Shown here one piece after another: positions 53,871-64,000 of a DNA stretch of 64,000 nucleotides. Source of the DNA: Prionace glauca (Eukaryota > Chordata > Chondrichthyes > Carcharhiniformes > Carcharhinidae); the NCBI GenBank assembly GCA_037974335.1, contig CM075760.1, forward strand, positions 40,526,603 through 40,590,602. The letters run 5' to 3'. The position numbers and the translations under genes are program-made. The notes below the pieces were generated by a model. The model saw only the letters and a program-made list of their open reading frames with translations. It did no database searches and was not told where the DNA came from. Numbering within the stretch: the stretch's first letter is position 1; each line of letters begins with the position of its first letter.

Positions 53871-54089
53871 AGAGAGTAGAACCAACGTTTCGAGACTGGA
53901 TGACCCATAAAGCTTGTACATGTGTAAACAGAGCATGTAAACTTCGACACCTCCATGTACCTTTGTACACCTCTATCGATCTACTTTGCTCCAAGGAGAA
54001 CAACCCCAATTTACCTAAAAAAGAGGACACTGCAAGAAGGTAAAAGTGAAGGTAAGAGTTTTATAAATGTTCTTAAATAATTTAATTGG

Positions 54090-54800
54090 TGCTCAAAATG
54101 TCAGTCAGTGGGGTTAAGTGCTGCACTTGTGAGATGTGGGAGATCTGTGATGCTTCCAGCGTCTCGGATGACTAAATCTACAGGAAATGCACCCACTTGC
54201 AGCTCCTTACGGCCAGCATGGATAGGTTGGAGCAACAGTTGGATGCACTTAGCAGAATGAAGATGACGGAAAGTGTCATAGATAGGAGCTTTAGAAACTT
54301 GGCCACACCCAAGGCAGGCAGATAGATGGGTGACTGCTAGAAGGGGCAGGCAGTCAGCATAGGAATCCCCTGTGGTCATCTCCTTCTCTAACAAGTACAC
54401 TGTTTTGGATACTGTTGGACGGTTATAGCCTATCGGGAGATAAATACAGCAAACAGAGCACTGGCACCACGGCTGGCTTTGTTATTAAGCAGGGAGGTAC
54501 AAAGAGCACTAGAGCAATAGTTATAAGGAGCTCTATAGTTAGGGGTGCAAATAGGTGCTTCTGTGAGCATGAAAGAGACTTCAGGATGTTGTGTTGCCTC
54601 CCTGGTGTCAGGGTCCAGGAAGTCTCTAAAAGGGTAGTAAGCATTCTGAAGTGAGAGAGTGAACAACCAGTGGCCATGGTACATATTGGTACACAGGTAG
54701 GAAGAGTGACGATGTCCTGCAACAGCAGTTAAGGGAGTTAGGTAGAAAGTTAAAAAGCAGGACCTCTTGGGTTGTAATCACAGGATTGCTCCCTGTGCCA
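54090..54800 (+). repeat. CR1-type LINE first-ORF fragment (copy B)
   Basis: Counterpart of 24,115-24,830, with the same esterase-like phrases. Confidence 0.6.
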
Positions 54801-55155
54801 CCTATCCACTGTCATCTCTTAAAGTAACTCTCCCCAATCTATCAAGGCCAACTCACGTCTCATAACCTCATAGTTTTCTTAAGATTGAGCACCCTCATCT
54901 CCGAATCAACTACCTCATTCTCCAGTTTGATTTTAAAAAATCTATCATGTTGCAGTTGCTCATCCCGAAGGGGTCTGGTACAATTGGATTGGCAATGATT
55001 CCCTTCTCACTACACAGTACTGGCTTGCTGGCTTGCTCTCCAGTTGGTTCCTCCACATATTGGTCAATTAAACCATCCTGTATACATTCCAGGAATTCTC
55101 TTCTACGGCATTGTGGCTAATTTGATTTGCTCAATCTATGTGCAAATTAAAATCA

Positions 55156-55907
55156 TGATGTGGGTGTGCCGGCATTGGACTGGCGTAAACACAGTAAAAA
55201 GTCTGACAACACCAGGTTTTAGTCCAACTGATTTATTTGATAATATTCTCACAAGCAAGTAAGCTTTCGAGGGGACTGCCTCTTCGTCAGGTGAATGGAG
55301 AGTTCTGGCCTCAGACAGAGCATATAAAGCACAGATAGTTGCTGATTAGAATGCGAATCCTTACACCTAACCTGCTGTTCAAGTCTTAAAGTGGCTGATA
55401 ATGTGAGTGGAAGGAGCACTGATCACAGTTTAAAGAGATGTGTATTGTCTCCAGACAGTACAGTAAGTGAGGTTTTGCAAACCCAGGCAAGTCACGAGGG
55501 TTACTGATAGTGCGACATGAACCCAAGATCCCTGTTGAGACCGTCCTCATGTATGCGGAACTTGGCTATCAGTCTCTGTTCAGCGACTCTGCGCTGTCGT
55601 GTGTCATGAAGGCCGCCTTGGAGAATGCTTACCCGAAGGTCAGAGGCTGAATGCCCGTGACCGCTGAAGTGTTCGCCAACAGGAAGGGAACAGTCTTGCC
55701 TGGTGACTGTCGAGCGATGTTCATTCATCCGTTGTCGTAGCGTCTGCATGGTCAATCAGCAACTGTCTGTGCTTTATATGCTCTGTCTGAGGCCAGAACT
55801 CTCCATTCACCTGACGAAGAGGCAGTCCCCTCGAAAGCTTGCTTGCTTGTGAGAATATTATCAAATAAATCGGTTGGACTAAAACCTGGTGTTGTCAGAC
55901 TTTTTAC
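55156..55907 (-). mobile_element. Penelope-like element fragment (copy B)
   Basis: Same inverted ends, same GIY-YIG C-terminal frame (55,755-55,501, one residue different) and the same 13-bp target repeats (55,143-55,155 and 55,908-55,920). The insertion therefore predates the A/B duplication. Confidence 0.85.
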
Positions 55908-55920
55908 CAAATTAAAATCA

Positions 55921-56082
55921 TCCATGATCACCAATACTCCCTTATCACATGCATCTCTGATTTTGTGTTTAATGCCATTCCCAACATCACCACTGCAGTT
56001 TGGAGGTCCGTATATGACATCCGCTAATGTTTTTTGCCCTTCGGCGATGTGGGGGGGCAGTGTAGAATTCTTCAATGAGCCC
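55921..56082 (-). repeat. CR1-type LINE endonuclease fragment (copy B)
   Basis: Counterpart of 25,949-26,110. Confidence 0.55.
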
Positions 56083-56319
56083 CTTGATTTTAGTTTACTA
56101 CAATGTGTAGACTAGATTGAGATGCCTTCGATATAGTGAGAATTCACAATGTGCCAGTCTCACAACTTTGCTCCAAGTGGGCTGATACTCTTTGAGCCTG
56201 GGAGAGCACATTTCCACTGAAATGATCCACAAAAGCTGATGAAGGACATTTATTTAATCCTGGACAGTAAATAGTGTTTTTTCTACCACTACAGATAGGT
56301 CTAAAATAAATACATTTGT

Positions 56320-56572
56320 CTCTATTCCATTGAGTCTACAGCCCTGGGCCAGGCCAGTCGGCTCAGTCAGTCTGTGTCAGTGTTTATGTTCCACATGAGC
56401 CTCCACCCACCCCTCTTCATCTCCCCCCACCAGCATATCCTTCTATTCCTTTCTCCCTCATGTATGTATCTAGCTTCCCCTTCAGTGTATTCATGCTGTT
56501 CACCTCAGTCACTCGCTGTAGTGATGAGTCTGTCATTCTCACCACTCGCTGGATAAAGAACTTTCTCCTGTT
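56320..56572 (-). repeat. Third older LINE 3' end (copy B)
   Basis: Counterpart of 26,335-26,600. Confidence 0.6.
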
Positions 56573-56575
56573 AGA

Positions 56576-56855
56576 GCTTATTTATTAGTCACAAGTAGGC
56601 TTACGTTAACACTGCAGTGAAGTTGTTATGAAAACCCCCTTGTCCTCCCACTCTGGCTGCTGGTCGGGTACACTGAGGGAGAAATTAGCATGGCTAATGC
56701 ACCTAACCAGCACATCTTTTTGGACTGGAGCACCTGGAGGAAACCCACGCAGACACGGGAAGAACATGCAAACTCCACACAACAGAGACCCAAGCCAGGA
56801 ATCGAACCCGGGTCCCTGTGCTATGAGGCAGCAGTGCTAACCCACTGTGCTGCCC
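56576..56855 (-). repeat. tRNA-derived SINE (copy B)
   Basis: Counterpart of 26,604-26,896, shorter by 13 bp after 'tttttggact'. Confidence 0.88.
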
Positions 56856-56931
56856 TCGAAATCACATCTGGATTATTGAACCCCTTCGTAATTGTAAGGT
56901 CAGGGGGGTGGGAACTCCAGCACACGGACAA

Positions 56932-57265
56932 AGAACATAGAACATTATAGCGCAGTACCGGCACTTCGGCCCTCAATGGTTCCACTGGTTGGCGCAACAA
57001 TCTAATGACCCTCTAGCCTAAACTATTCCAATGTTATCCATATGCCTATCCACTGACCATTTGAACGCCCTTAAAGTTGGCGAGTCCACAACTGCTGCAG
57101 GCATGACCTTACTACCCTCTGAGTAAAGAACCTACCTCTGATATCCGTCCTGTAGTAACCAGCCATTTATTTAAAGCTATGACCCCTTGTGTTAGCCATC
57201 ACCATCCGAGGTAAAAGGCTCACACTATCCACCGTATCCAATCCATTGATCATCTTGTATGCCTC
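56932..57265 (-). repeat. CR1-type LINE 3' end (copy B)
   Basis: Counterpart of 26,973-27,306. Confidence 0.85.
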
Positions 57266-57269
57266 ATGG

Positions 57270-57450
57270 GACATGGGAGCCCTGCCCCCACCCATTGCCC
57301 CCCTGCCAGGAGCCCCACTCCCACCCATTGCTCCCTCCCCTTCTGGGAGCCCCACCCCCACCCATAGTTCCCCTCGCCTCCCAGAAGCCCTGCCCCCACC
57401 CATTATTCCCCTTCCCCTCCCCCACCCATTATTCCCCTTCCCCTCCTTGA
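57270..57450. repeat. C-rich tandem repeat (copy B)
   Basis: Counterpart of 27,310-27,556 with fewer units. Confidence 0.8.
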
Positions 57451-57862
57451 GCCAAGATTTCTGCTCATGCGGCTGGTGGCTCCGCCCAGAGTGAGAAGCC
57501 GCTCGGTGATCTCCCCCCTCCCCCCCAGCCCAGGACTGTACATGTCCAAAGGAAGAAGGGAATCTGCACATGTGCGGGGCTGTGCCCAACCTCTGTGACT
57601 AGCAAGCTTAGATGTGGACCAATAGGAGAGTTGGAGGACTGGAAAATCTCTGGTCCTCCAGCGAATCGAACTGCAGGCTTTGGGTGAACGAAGATTGATC
57701 CTCAGAAAACCTAGAACTTCCTCATCTCTCTCACATCTCTGAGTAAAGCACTCCCCCATTTCCATTTCTTATTAATTTCTAGTTCTGTAATATATTACTG
57801 CAGCTACATTATATATTTCCAGTCATAAACTCATTGCAGCACAGAAGAAGCTAATTGGGTAA

Positions 57863-58665
57863 CCTTGAGGAGAGTCTGAGGGGGACACTGGGACTGTGGG
57901 ACTGACAGTGAGCACCTTGAGGTGGGTCTGAGGGGGACACTGGGACTGTGGGACTGACAGTGAGCACATTGAGGAGAGTGTGAGGGGGACACTGGGACTG
58001 TGGGACTGACAGTGAGCACCATGAGGTGAGTCTGAGGGGGACACTGGGACTGTGGGACTGACAGTGAGCACCTTGAGGAGAGTGTGAGGGGGACACTGGG
58101 ACTGTGGGACTGACAGTGAGCACCTTGAGGAGAGTGTGAGGGGGACACTGGGACTGTGGGACTGACAGTGAGCACCTTGACGTGAGTCTGAGGGGGACAC
58201 TGGGACTGTGGGACTGACAGTGAGCACCTTGAGGAGAGTGTGAGGGGAACACTGGGACTGTGGGACTGACAGTGAGCACCTTGAGGAGAGTGTGAGGGGG
58301 ACACTGGGACTGTGGGACTGACAGTGAGCACCTTGAGGTGAGTCTGAGGGTGGCACTGGGACTGTGGGACTGACAGTGAGCACCTTGAGGTGAGTCTGAG
58401 GGGGACACTGGGACTTTGGGACTGACAGTGAGCACCATGAGGTGAGTCTGAGGGGGACACTGGGACTGTGGGACTGACAGTGAGCACCTTGAGGTGAGTC
58501 TGAGGGTGGCACTGGGACTGTGGGACTGACAGTGAGCACCTTGAGGTGAGTCTGAGGGGGACACTGGGACTGTGTGACTGACAGTGAGCACCATGAGGTG
58601 AGTCTGAGGGGGGCACTGAGACTGTGGGACTGATAGTGAGCACCTTGAGGAGAGTGTGAGAGGGG
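57863..58665 (+). repeat. 52-bp variable-number tandem repeat, 15 copies (copy B)
   Basis: Same unit as 27,962-28,612. The order of gaggtgagtc and gaggagagtg unit types differs between the copies, so units were gained or lost internally. Confidence 0.95.
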
Positions 58666-59420
58666 GTCACTGGCACATTGGGACAGTAAAACAGTACCTT
58701 GTGAGAGGGGGTCACTGGGACACCGAGAGAGGCAAGCAACGCCTTGAGGAGAGTGTGAGAGGGGCGATCACTGGGACACCAGGGCAGAGAGTCTGCACCT
58801 TGAGGAGATTATGAGGGGAGGGCAGTAGGATACTATGACAGACAGTCAGCTCCTTGAGGAGAGTGTTCGAGAGGGTTACTGTGACACCAGGGCAGAGAGT
58901 TAGTACCTTGAGGAAAGTGTGAGAGGGAGACACTGAGACAGACAGTCACACCACCCCCCCCCGGAAGTGTGTGGGGGTCACTGTGACAGTGGCATAGACA
59001 GTTAGCACCTTGAGGAAAGTGTGAGAGGGGGACACTGAGACAGACAGTCAGACCCTCTCCCCCCCCCATAGGATCATGTGGGGGTCACTGTGACAGTGGC
59101 ATAGACAGTCAGCACCTTGAGGAAAGTGTGGGAGGTGTAAACTGGGGCAGACAGTCAGCACCTTGAGCAGAGTGGGAGAAGGGACACTGGGACAGACACT
59201 CAGCACCTGGAGGAGAGTGTGAGAGGGGGAAACTGGGACAGACACTCAGCACCTGGAGGAGAGTGTGAGAGGGGGAAACTGGGACAGACACTCAGCACCT
59301 GGAGGAGAGTGTGAGAGGGGGAAACTGGGACAGATACTCAGCACCTTGAGGAGAGTGTGAGAGGGGGAAACTGGGACACTGGGACAGACGCTCAGCACCT
59401 TGAGGAGAGTGTGAGAGGGG
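58666..59420 (+). repeat. Degenerate continuation of the array (copy B)
   Basis: Counterpart of 28,613-29,372, with shorter C runs. Confidence 0.8.
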
Positions 59421-59592
59421 CACAAAGAGGATTCAAGCCACAGGTGGATTTATGCAGCACTGGAACTAGGACCGTTTGTTTATGTCCTGTGATGCTGAGG
59501 ATTCGCTTCAATATCGACTCAGTTGTCAGGGAACACAACTCTTTCTGCCAGACCATTGGATGATGGGTAATGTGGGCACTGTCCTAACGCAT

Positions 59593-60124
59593 AAGAACAT
59601 AAGAAATGGGAGCAGCAGTAGGCCTTCGAGCCTGCCCTGCCATTTGACAAGATCATGGCTGATCTGAAGTGGATCAATTCCACTTTCCCGCTTTCTCCCC
59701 ATAACCCTTAATTCCCTTGTCTATCAGAAATCTATCTACCCATGACTTAAATGTATTCAGCGAGGTAGCCTTCACCACTTCAATGGGCAGAGAATTCCAG
59801 AGATTCACCACCCTTTGAGTGAAGAAGTTCCTCCTCAACTCCGATCTAAACTGTCCTCCCCCTATTATTTTGAGGCTGTGCCCTCTAGTCCTGCTGTCCT
59901 TTCTCAGCGGGAAGAAACTCTCTACCTCTACCCTATCCATCCCCTTCATTATCTTATAAGATCCCCCCTCAGCCTTCTAAACTCCAATGAGTACAGACAC
60001 AGTCTATTAAATCTCTCCTCATAGGTTAACCCCCTCATCTCTGGTATCAGCCCAGTGAACCTTCTCTCCACTCCCTCCAAGGCCAATATATCCTTCCACA
60101 AGTACGCCGATCAAAACTGCACAC
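59593..60124 (-). repeat. CR1-type LINE, second subfamily, uninterrupted (copy B)
   Basis: Same insertion as 29,547-31,715 but without the nested CR1. 'cgagcctgccctgccatttg' spans the empty site. Confidence 0.93.
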
Positions 60125-60650
60125 CTGCAGAATGCCTGGTGTCAAGAAAGAGGTGTGAAGTTTCTCCACTCTTCTCCTTGTATTTGATTAACTCATCCTG
60201 TGTATGGCCATCCATTTTGAATGAGCATCTACCAATATCAAGAACACAGACCCCATGAACGGTCCGGCACTGTCCATGTGCAGTCACGTCTACGGCCAAC
60301 CCAAGTGTAAAGAATCGTGACTGGTGACTGTTCTGCCCTTGTTGATATTGCCAACACTGACACACAAGCAAATATCTGTATCCATACCTGGCCACCAGAC
60401 GTGGCAATTTGGAGGATCGTCAGTTTGCCACTCCTGGGTGGCCATGGTAAAGTTCGGCCAGGTTGGGATGGTGTCTCAGGATGACACTCTTGAACCCCAT
60501 AGGAGTATGCCATCTTCCACAGTCAGCTGTTCTCTGCCACTCCAATATGGGTGCAATTCTGCTGTAACTGCTTTTTGGTTACCCCCATCAGCTCTTACTT
60601 CTCTTCAGTTTATTCAGGACTGGGTAAGTTTGCCTCCACAGCCAAATATT
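60125..60650 (-). mobile_element. Ty3/Gypsy-type fossil, integrase part (copy B)
   Basis: Counterpart of 31,716-32,330. A broken internal fragment without LTRs. Confidence 0.62.
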
Positions 60651-60799
60651 ATTGGCTGCCGCTGGGAGAATTTTGAAAAAGTTCATGATTACTGTCTCTT
60701 CCATTGGGGATGAGACCAGTTATCTGTTAATTGTAACCAGCTCAAGATATCTGCCTTCGCGACTCGGCCTCCTAGTCACCCGTGTTCAGAGGACAATTA

Positions 60800-61047
60800 A
60801 GTGTCAACCACATTGTTGCGGCCCTGGAGTCACAGTTAGGCCTGACCACGTAAGGACAACAAATTTCCTTTCCTGGGACATTGGTGAACCAGTTAGGGCT
60901 TTCCGACAATCAACAATGTTTTTATGGTCACCAGCGGATTCTAAACTCCAGACCTATTTATTCAAATTCCACCATCTGCTGTGACGAGATTGGAATCCGG
61001 GTGCCCAATACATTAGCTGAGTTTCTGTATTAATAGTCGAGTGATAA
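60800..61047 (-). repeat. Second-type SINE (copy B)
   Basis: Counterpart of 32,462-32,712. Confidence 0.75.
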
Positions 61048-61214
61048 AACCACCTGTCCACATCCTGAGTGTACACATCCTGAATTCTGCTAACCAAGAC
61101 ACTCTGTATTATATACGTCTGCAGAGCTCCTGGAGTGGACAGCATTAACTGCCTCAATCAGGGAGCTCATATTCCAATAATTCCACTTGATGGTTATCTG
61201 TAAAGTCTTTAAAT

Positions 61215-61705
61215 ATGTCTCTCTGCCACTTTCTGCCACTCTCTCTCTCTCTCTTGCTCTCTCGCTCTCTCACACTCACTCTGTCTTTTGCTCTTGTTGT
61301 TTCCATTTTACTCATTCAGTCTCACTCTTTCCCATTCACTCCCGCTCTCTGTCTCTATATCTGTTTCTCTCTGTTTCTGGTTATTTCCCTTTGCCTCACT
61401 TTTTGTCTCCCATTTTCCCTTCCTTTCCCTTTCCCTCTTTTATTTCCAGCTCCAGTTTGCCTTCTTCTGTCTCCCTTTCTCCTTCCCTGTATATCACCTT
61501 CGCCATTTTCTCCACTCTCTATCCCTGTCTCTCTCGCTCTGTGAGAGTCTCTCTGTCTCTGTTCTTTCTCTCTCTCTGTCCGTTTCTTTCTCTGTACCTG
61601 TTAGAAAGTCTTTCAAACTCTGTTGTTCTCCATGTTTTTGTGTTTTTCCCTCTCTAAGCCAATGTCTCACTATCACTCTCACTGTTGCTAACACTGCCCC
61701 CTCTG
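61215..61705 (+). repeat. Pyrimidine-rich tract (copy B)
   Basis: Counterpart of 32,880-33,370, with almost no differences despite its low complexity. Confidence 0.9.
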
Positions 61706-61805
61706 TCTCTACCTGTAACTGTTTCTGCTTTGTGATGGTGTTTTGTTGTTTACAACATGAATGCCCAAAAGAAAGAGTCAAGGGACTTATGGTTGCAGTT
61801 TCCTG

Positions 61806-62707
61806 TCAGGGTTTATTGAGTTGAAGAATTACAGTAAGGGGGTGTTTCAGGAGATCTTTTAACTGCTGTCTGAAGTGAGTCTGTGTCACAGCATAAATGG
61901 CAGTATTTGTGCAGCAACTTGTGAGTTGCAGCATGAAGCCCAATTCCATAACAAAAAGGTGTAACCATACTGATTGATAGCCCAAATTATACATCCGAAT
62001 CCATATGGTATACACCATTAATATCAACCATAAGAGGATGAAATTGGCTGAGATAACAAACAGTAAAATGATGGATTTTCTTCGACTCTCCATCTCTGGG
62101 TCACAAGGGTTCTCCCCACTGCTGTGAGCCCGGAGTCTCCTGCGGGCTCTGCTGCTCACTAAAATGTGTCTGACGGTGAGAGCATTGAGCAGCAGAATCA
62201 GGGCGAATGGGACACACGGGGTTAGAATGTTGTGGAGGAACTCGATTGTTCCCCAGACCGGAGATTCTATAAGTTCCCAGGTGAACTAACAAAACCAGGG
62301 ATTGTTCGCCAGCCCATATCGATTTAATAACATAAAATACCAGAAAATGTTCTTTAAACAGCTCAGCACTGTCACTGTTCCCAGAACCACAGCCGCCGAT
62401 TTCTCAGTGCAATATTTACTTTTCAGCTTGGGGCAGCAAATGGCCACAAATCGATCAAAGGTGAAAGTGACGGTGAACCAGACAGAACAGTCAGTGGCTG
62501 CATAAAGCAAGACGGCGTGGATGTTACACACGGGGACTGAGTACAGGAAATAAAACTGTTCCCAATAAACAATGGGAATGTGTCTCATTATCAGGTCAAG
62601 GATAACAACTAGCAGATCCCCCACTGACATCGCCACCAGGTAACGAGTGACACATTTGGACAGACCACAGTTTCTGCTTGTCAATGTCACAATTGTGATT
62701 ATGTTCA
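61806..62707 (-). pseudogene. GPR139-like receptor main exon with one stop (copy B)
   Basis: Same length (902 bp) and frame as the copy A exon 33,471-34,372. It keeps 'MSVGDLLVVILD', 'FDRFVAICC', the basic loop 3 and 'NTAIYAVTQTHF'. One codon differs decisively: the Q after 'NNPWFC' (CAG in copy A) is TAG here (62,286-62,288). This would end the protein in the second extracellular loop before helix 5. The rest of the frame is open, so this is a young loss or a sequencing or allelic variant. The acceptor reads ctgaaag in place of ctgacag; the AG is kept. No first exon lies inside the window. The CR1 that sits before the copy A exon is absent. Confidence 0.87.
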
Positions 62708-62831
62708 CTTTCAGGAAGGAAGTAAAGAATAAAATTAGACACGATTCAGGAGAATAAGTTACCATTTAGACTGCAGGTGGAACATTTTTTTTAAATGTGC
62801 ACACACTGAATCAGTTATTTTTTTTATGATC

Positions 62832-62967
62832 CAGCATATCTTTTGGAGTGTGAGGGGAAACTGGAGCATCTGGAGGACACGGGTATAAGGTCCAAACTTG
62901 ATACAGACAGTGACCCAAGCCTGGAATTGAACCCAGGTTCCTGATACTGTGAGTCAGCACTGCTAAC
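62832..62967 (-). repeat. tRNA-derived SINE (copy B)
   Basis: Counterpart of 36,140-36,280, slightly shorter. Confidence 0.78.
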
Positions 62968-63626
62968 CACAGTTATGGGAAAGCAGATTTTATGAAATTG
63001 GGCACACGATATGAAAGCAGAGTGAAGTTTCACTCAGAGCCTCTCCACTAAAAATCACAAAGTAACAGACACAGATTAGCAGGCAAGAGCATGCTTTTAG
63101 AATGCAAATGAGGGCGAGCACACAAGGGAAGCTGGACAGGATGGTACCTACAGGAACTAAATTTAATAAAACACATCCAACACCCCATCAAAATCAGCAC
63201 TTCTAAAACAGTCAAACAACCCATGGAGACACCTAAAATTAGCATAGCTAAGGAAACTCCCTGGCCCCTCAAAATTCTTTTGAGATCAATGACACACCTT
63301 CTGGTTCAAGCCTCAGACATTCTAGACCATTAATAACCAATCAGACAAAAACGATTAACACACACTTAAAACAATTGCCCCAGCACTCGAAAACATTGAA
63401 ACAGGATGGCTGAAGTCAAATACTGTAAATAAAGTATTAGCATTTGAATCGCATACTATACCGAAGATCGGGTATAACTGTAGCCCGATACGGTGGGTGT
63501 TTAGTATGCTTTCGCGACAGTCCGATTGTACGTCCTGACTGCACCTCCGTCGATGGACAATAAAATAAAGGTGTGCCGTTATTGAACTACACCCTGAGTC
63601 CGTAATGGTCGTTTCACCCACTCGCA
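62968..63626 (+). mobile_element. Candidate solo LTR (copy B)
   Basis: Counterpart of 36,281-36,939, same 659-bp length and same ctaac flanks. Family and exact ends uncertain. Confidence 0.45.
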
Positions 63627-64000
63627 CTAACACCACTGTGCTACTATGATGCTCCATGGTTGGTACAAAATGGGATACATTTTGGAAAGAGTTTTCCGGG
63701 GGCCCGCAAAATTGACCCTCACCAACTCGAGGTAAATAGTCTTTCTACCTTGTGGGGGATTTGGAGTGTGAGAAGGCTGTGGGGGTAACTCTGACAGAAA
63801 ATTCGGAGTGGAGTCCTGCAGGCAGTAATCTGTCACCTTTCAGATAGCTACTGACAAGCCCTGCAGCAGAGCTGCTACCAAACAGTGCTGGTTTCACCCT
63901 TTCCTCTGGACACTACCAGCAGTTGGCAGAGAGAGATCCTAATGCCTCGACAGTTCAGAATCTCTCTAATATTTACAAATGACTACACCCTGTAGGGGAG
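63627..64000 (+). other. Inverted-arm sequence, runs off the window
   Basis: Counterpart of 36,940-37,311. No gene seen. Confidence 0.6.

Larger units (their letters stand above)
52874..64000 (+). repeat. Segmental duplication, copy B (runs off the window)
   Basis: Colinear with 22,900-37,311. It lacks the two CR1 insertions of copy A, has three more units in the 52-bp array and a stop codon in the GPCR exon. If the repeat is a true tandem of about 30 kb, a second two-exon receptor should follow beyond 64,000. Confidence 0.96.

Overview
The window looks like nuclear DNA of a cartilaginous fish, most likely a shark. The evidence is many CR1-type LINEs with the tails ATTCTATG-like and TTCTTATG-like, tRNA-derived SINEs of the elasmobranch (HE1-like) kind on both strands, Penelope-like retroelement debris, and receptor genes resembling the GPR139-like GPCR family that is expanded in sharks. 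No bacterial or viral gene organisation is present. Species cannot be named from the sequence alone.

Layout. 1-8.5 kb is repeat-dominated, with one CR1 LINE (4.1-5.5 kb) whose reverse-transcriptase frame is open. 8.5-20.9 kb is a stretch of antigen-receptor V segments, all on the + strand: a V remnant (8.6 kb), two apparently functional T-cell receptor alpha/delta-type V segments with leader exon, V exon and a 23-bp-spacer recombination signal (10.6-11.1 and 12.8-13.9 kb), and a broken V segment (20.1-20.4 kb). Three tRNA-like genes lie among them: Asn-like with ATT anticodon, Val-AAC, and a Gln-derived tRNA with a TTA anticodon. 20.9-22.9 kb holds a 52-bp tandem array and little else.

22.9-37.3 kb and 52.9-64.0 kb are two direct copies of one segment, offset by about 30 kb. 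The copies share a GC-rich promoter-like block, a Penelope fragment with a GIY-YIG endonuclease frame and 13-bp target duplications, a 52-bp variable-number array, a Ty3/Gypsy fossil, a candidate solo LTR and a GPCR exon on the - strand. Copy A has two extra CR1 insertions, for which copy B preserves the empty sites. The GPCR exon is open in copy A and carries one in-frame stop in copy B.

Inside this unit there is an older inverted duplication: arms 29.5-37.3 and 39.8-42.7 kb surround a 2.5-kb centre. The two GPCR exons therefore point away from each other. The right-hand gene can be assembled as two exons (38,222-38,381 and 40,403-41,310) with a matching splice phase. No equivalent first exon was found for the left-hand gene. 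42.7-52.9 kb is repeat-rich, with a GC-rich block containing a CRE and a ten-copy 33-bp repeat that carries YY1-like and RFX-like sites (46.1-47.0 kb).

Coordinates of degenerate repeats are approximate (about +/-20 bp), because they were read by eye against related copies in the window and remembered consensus features.
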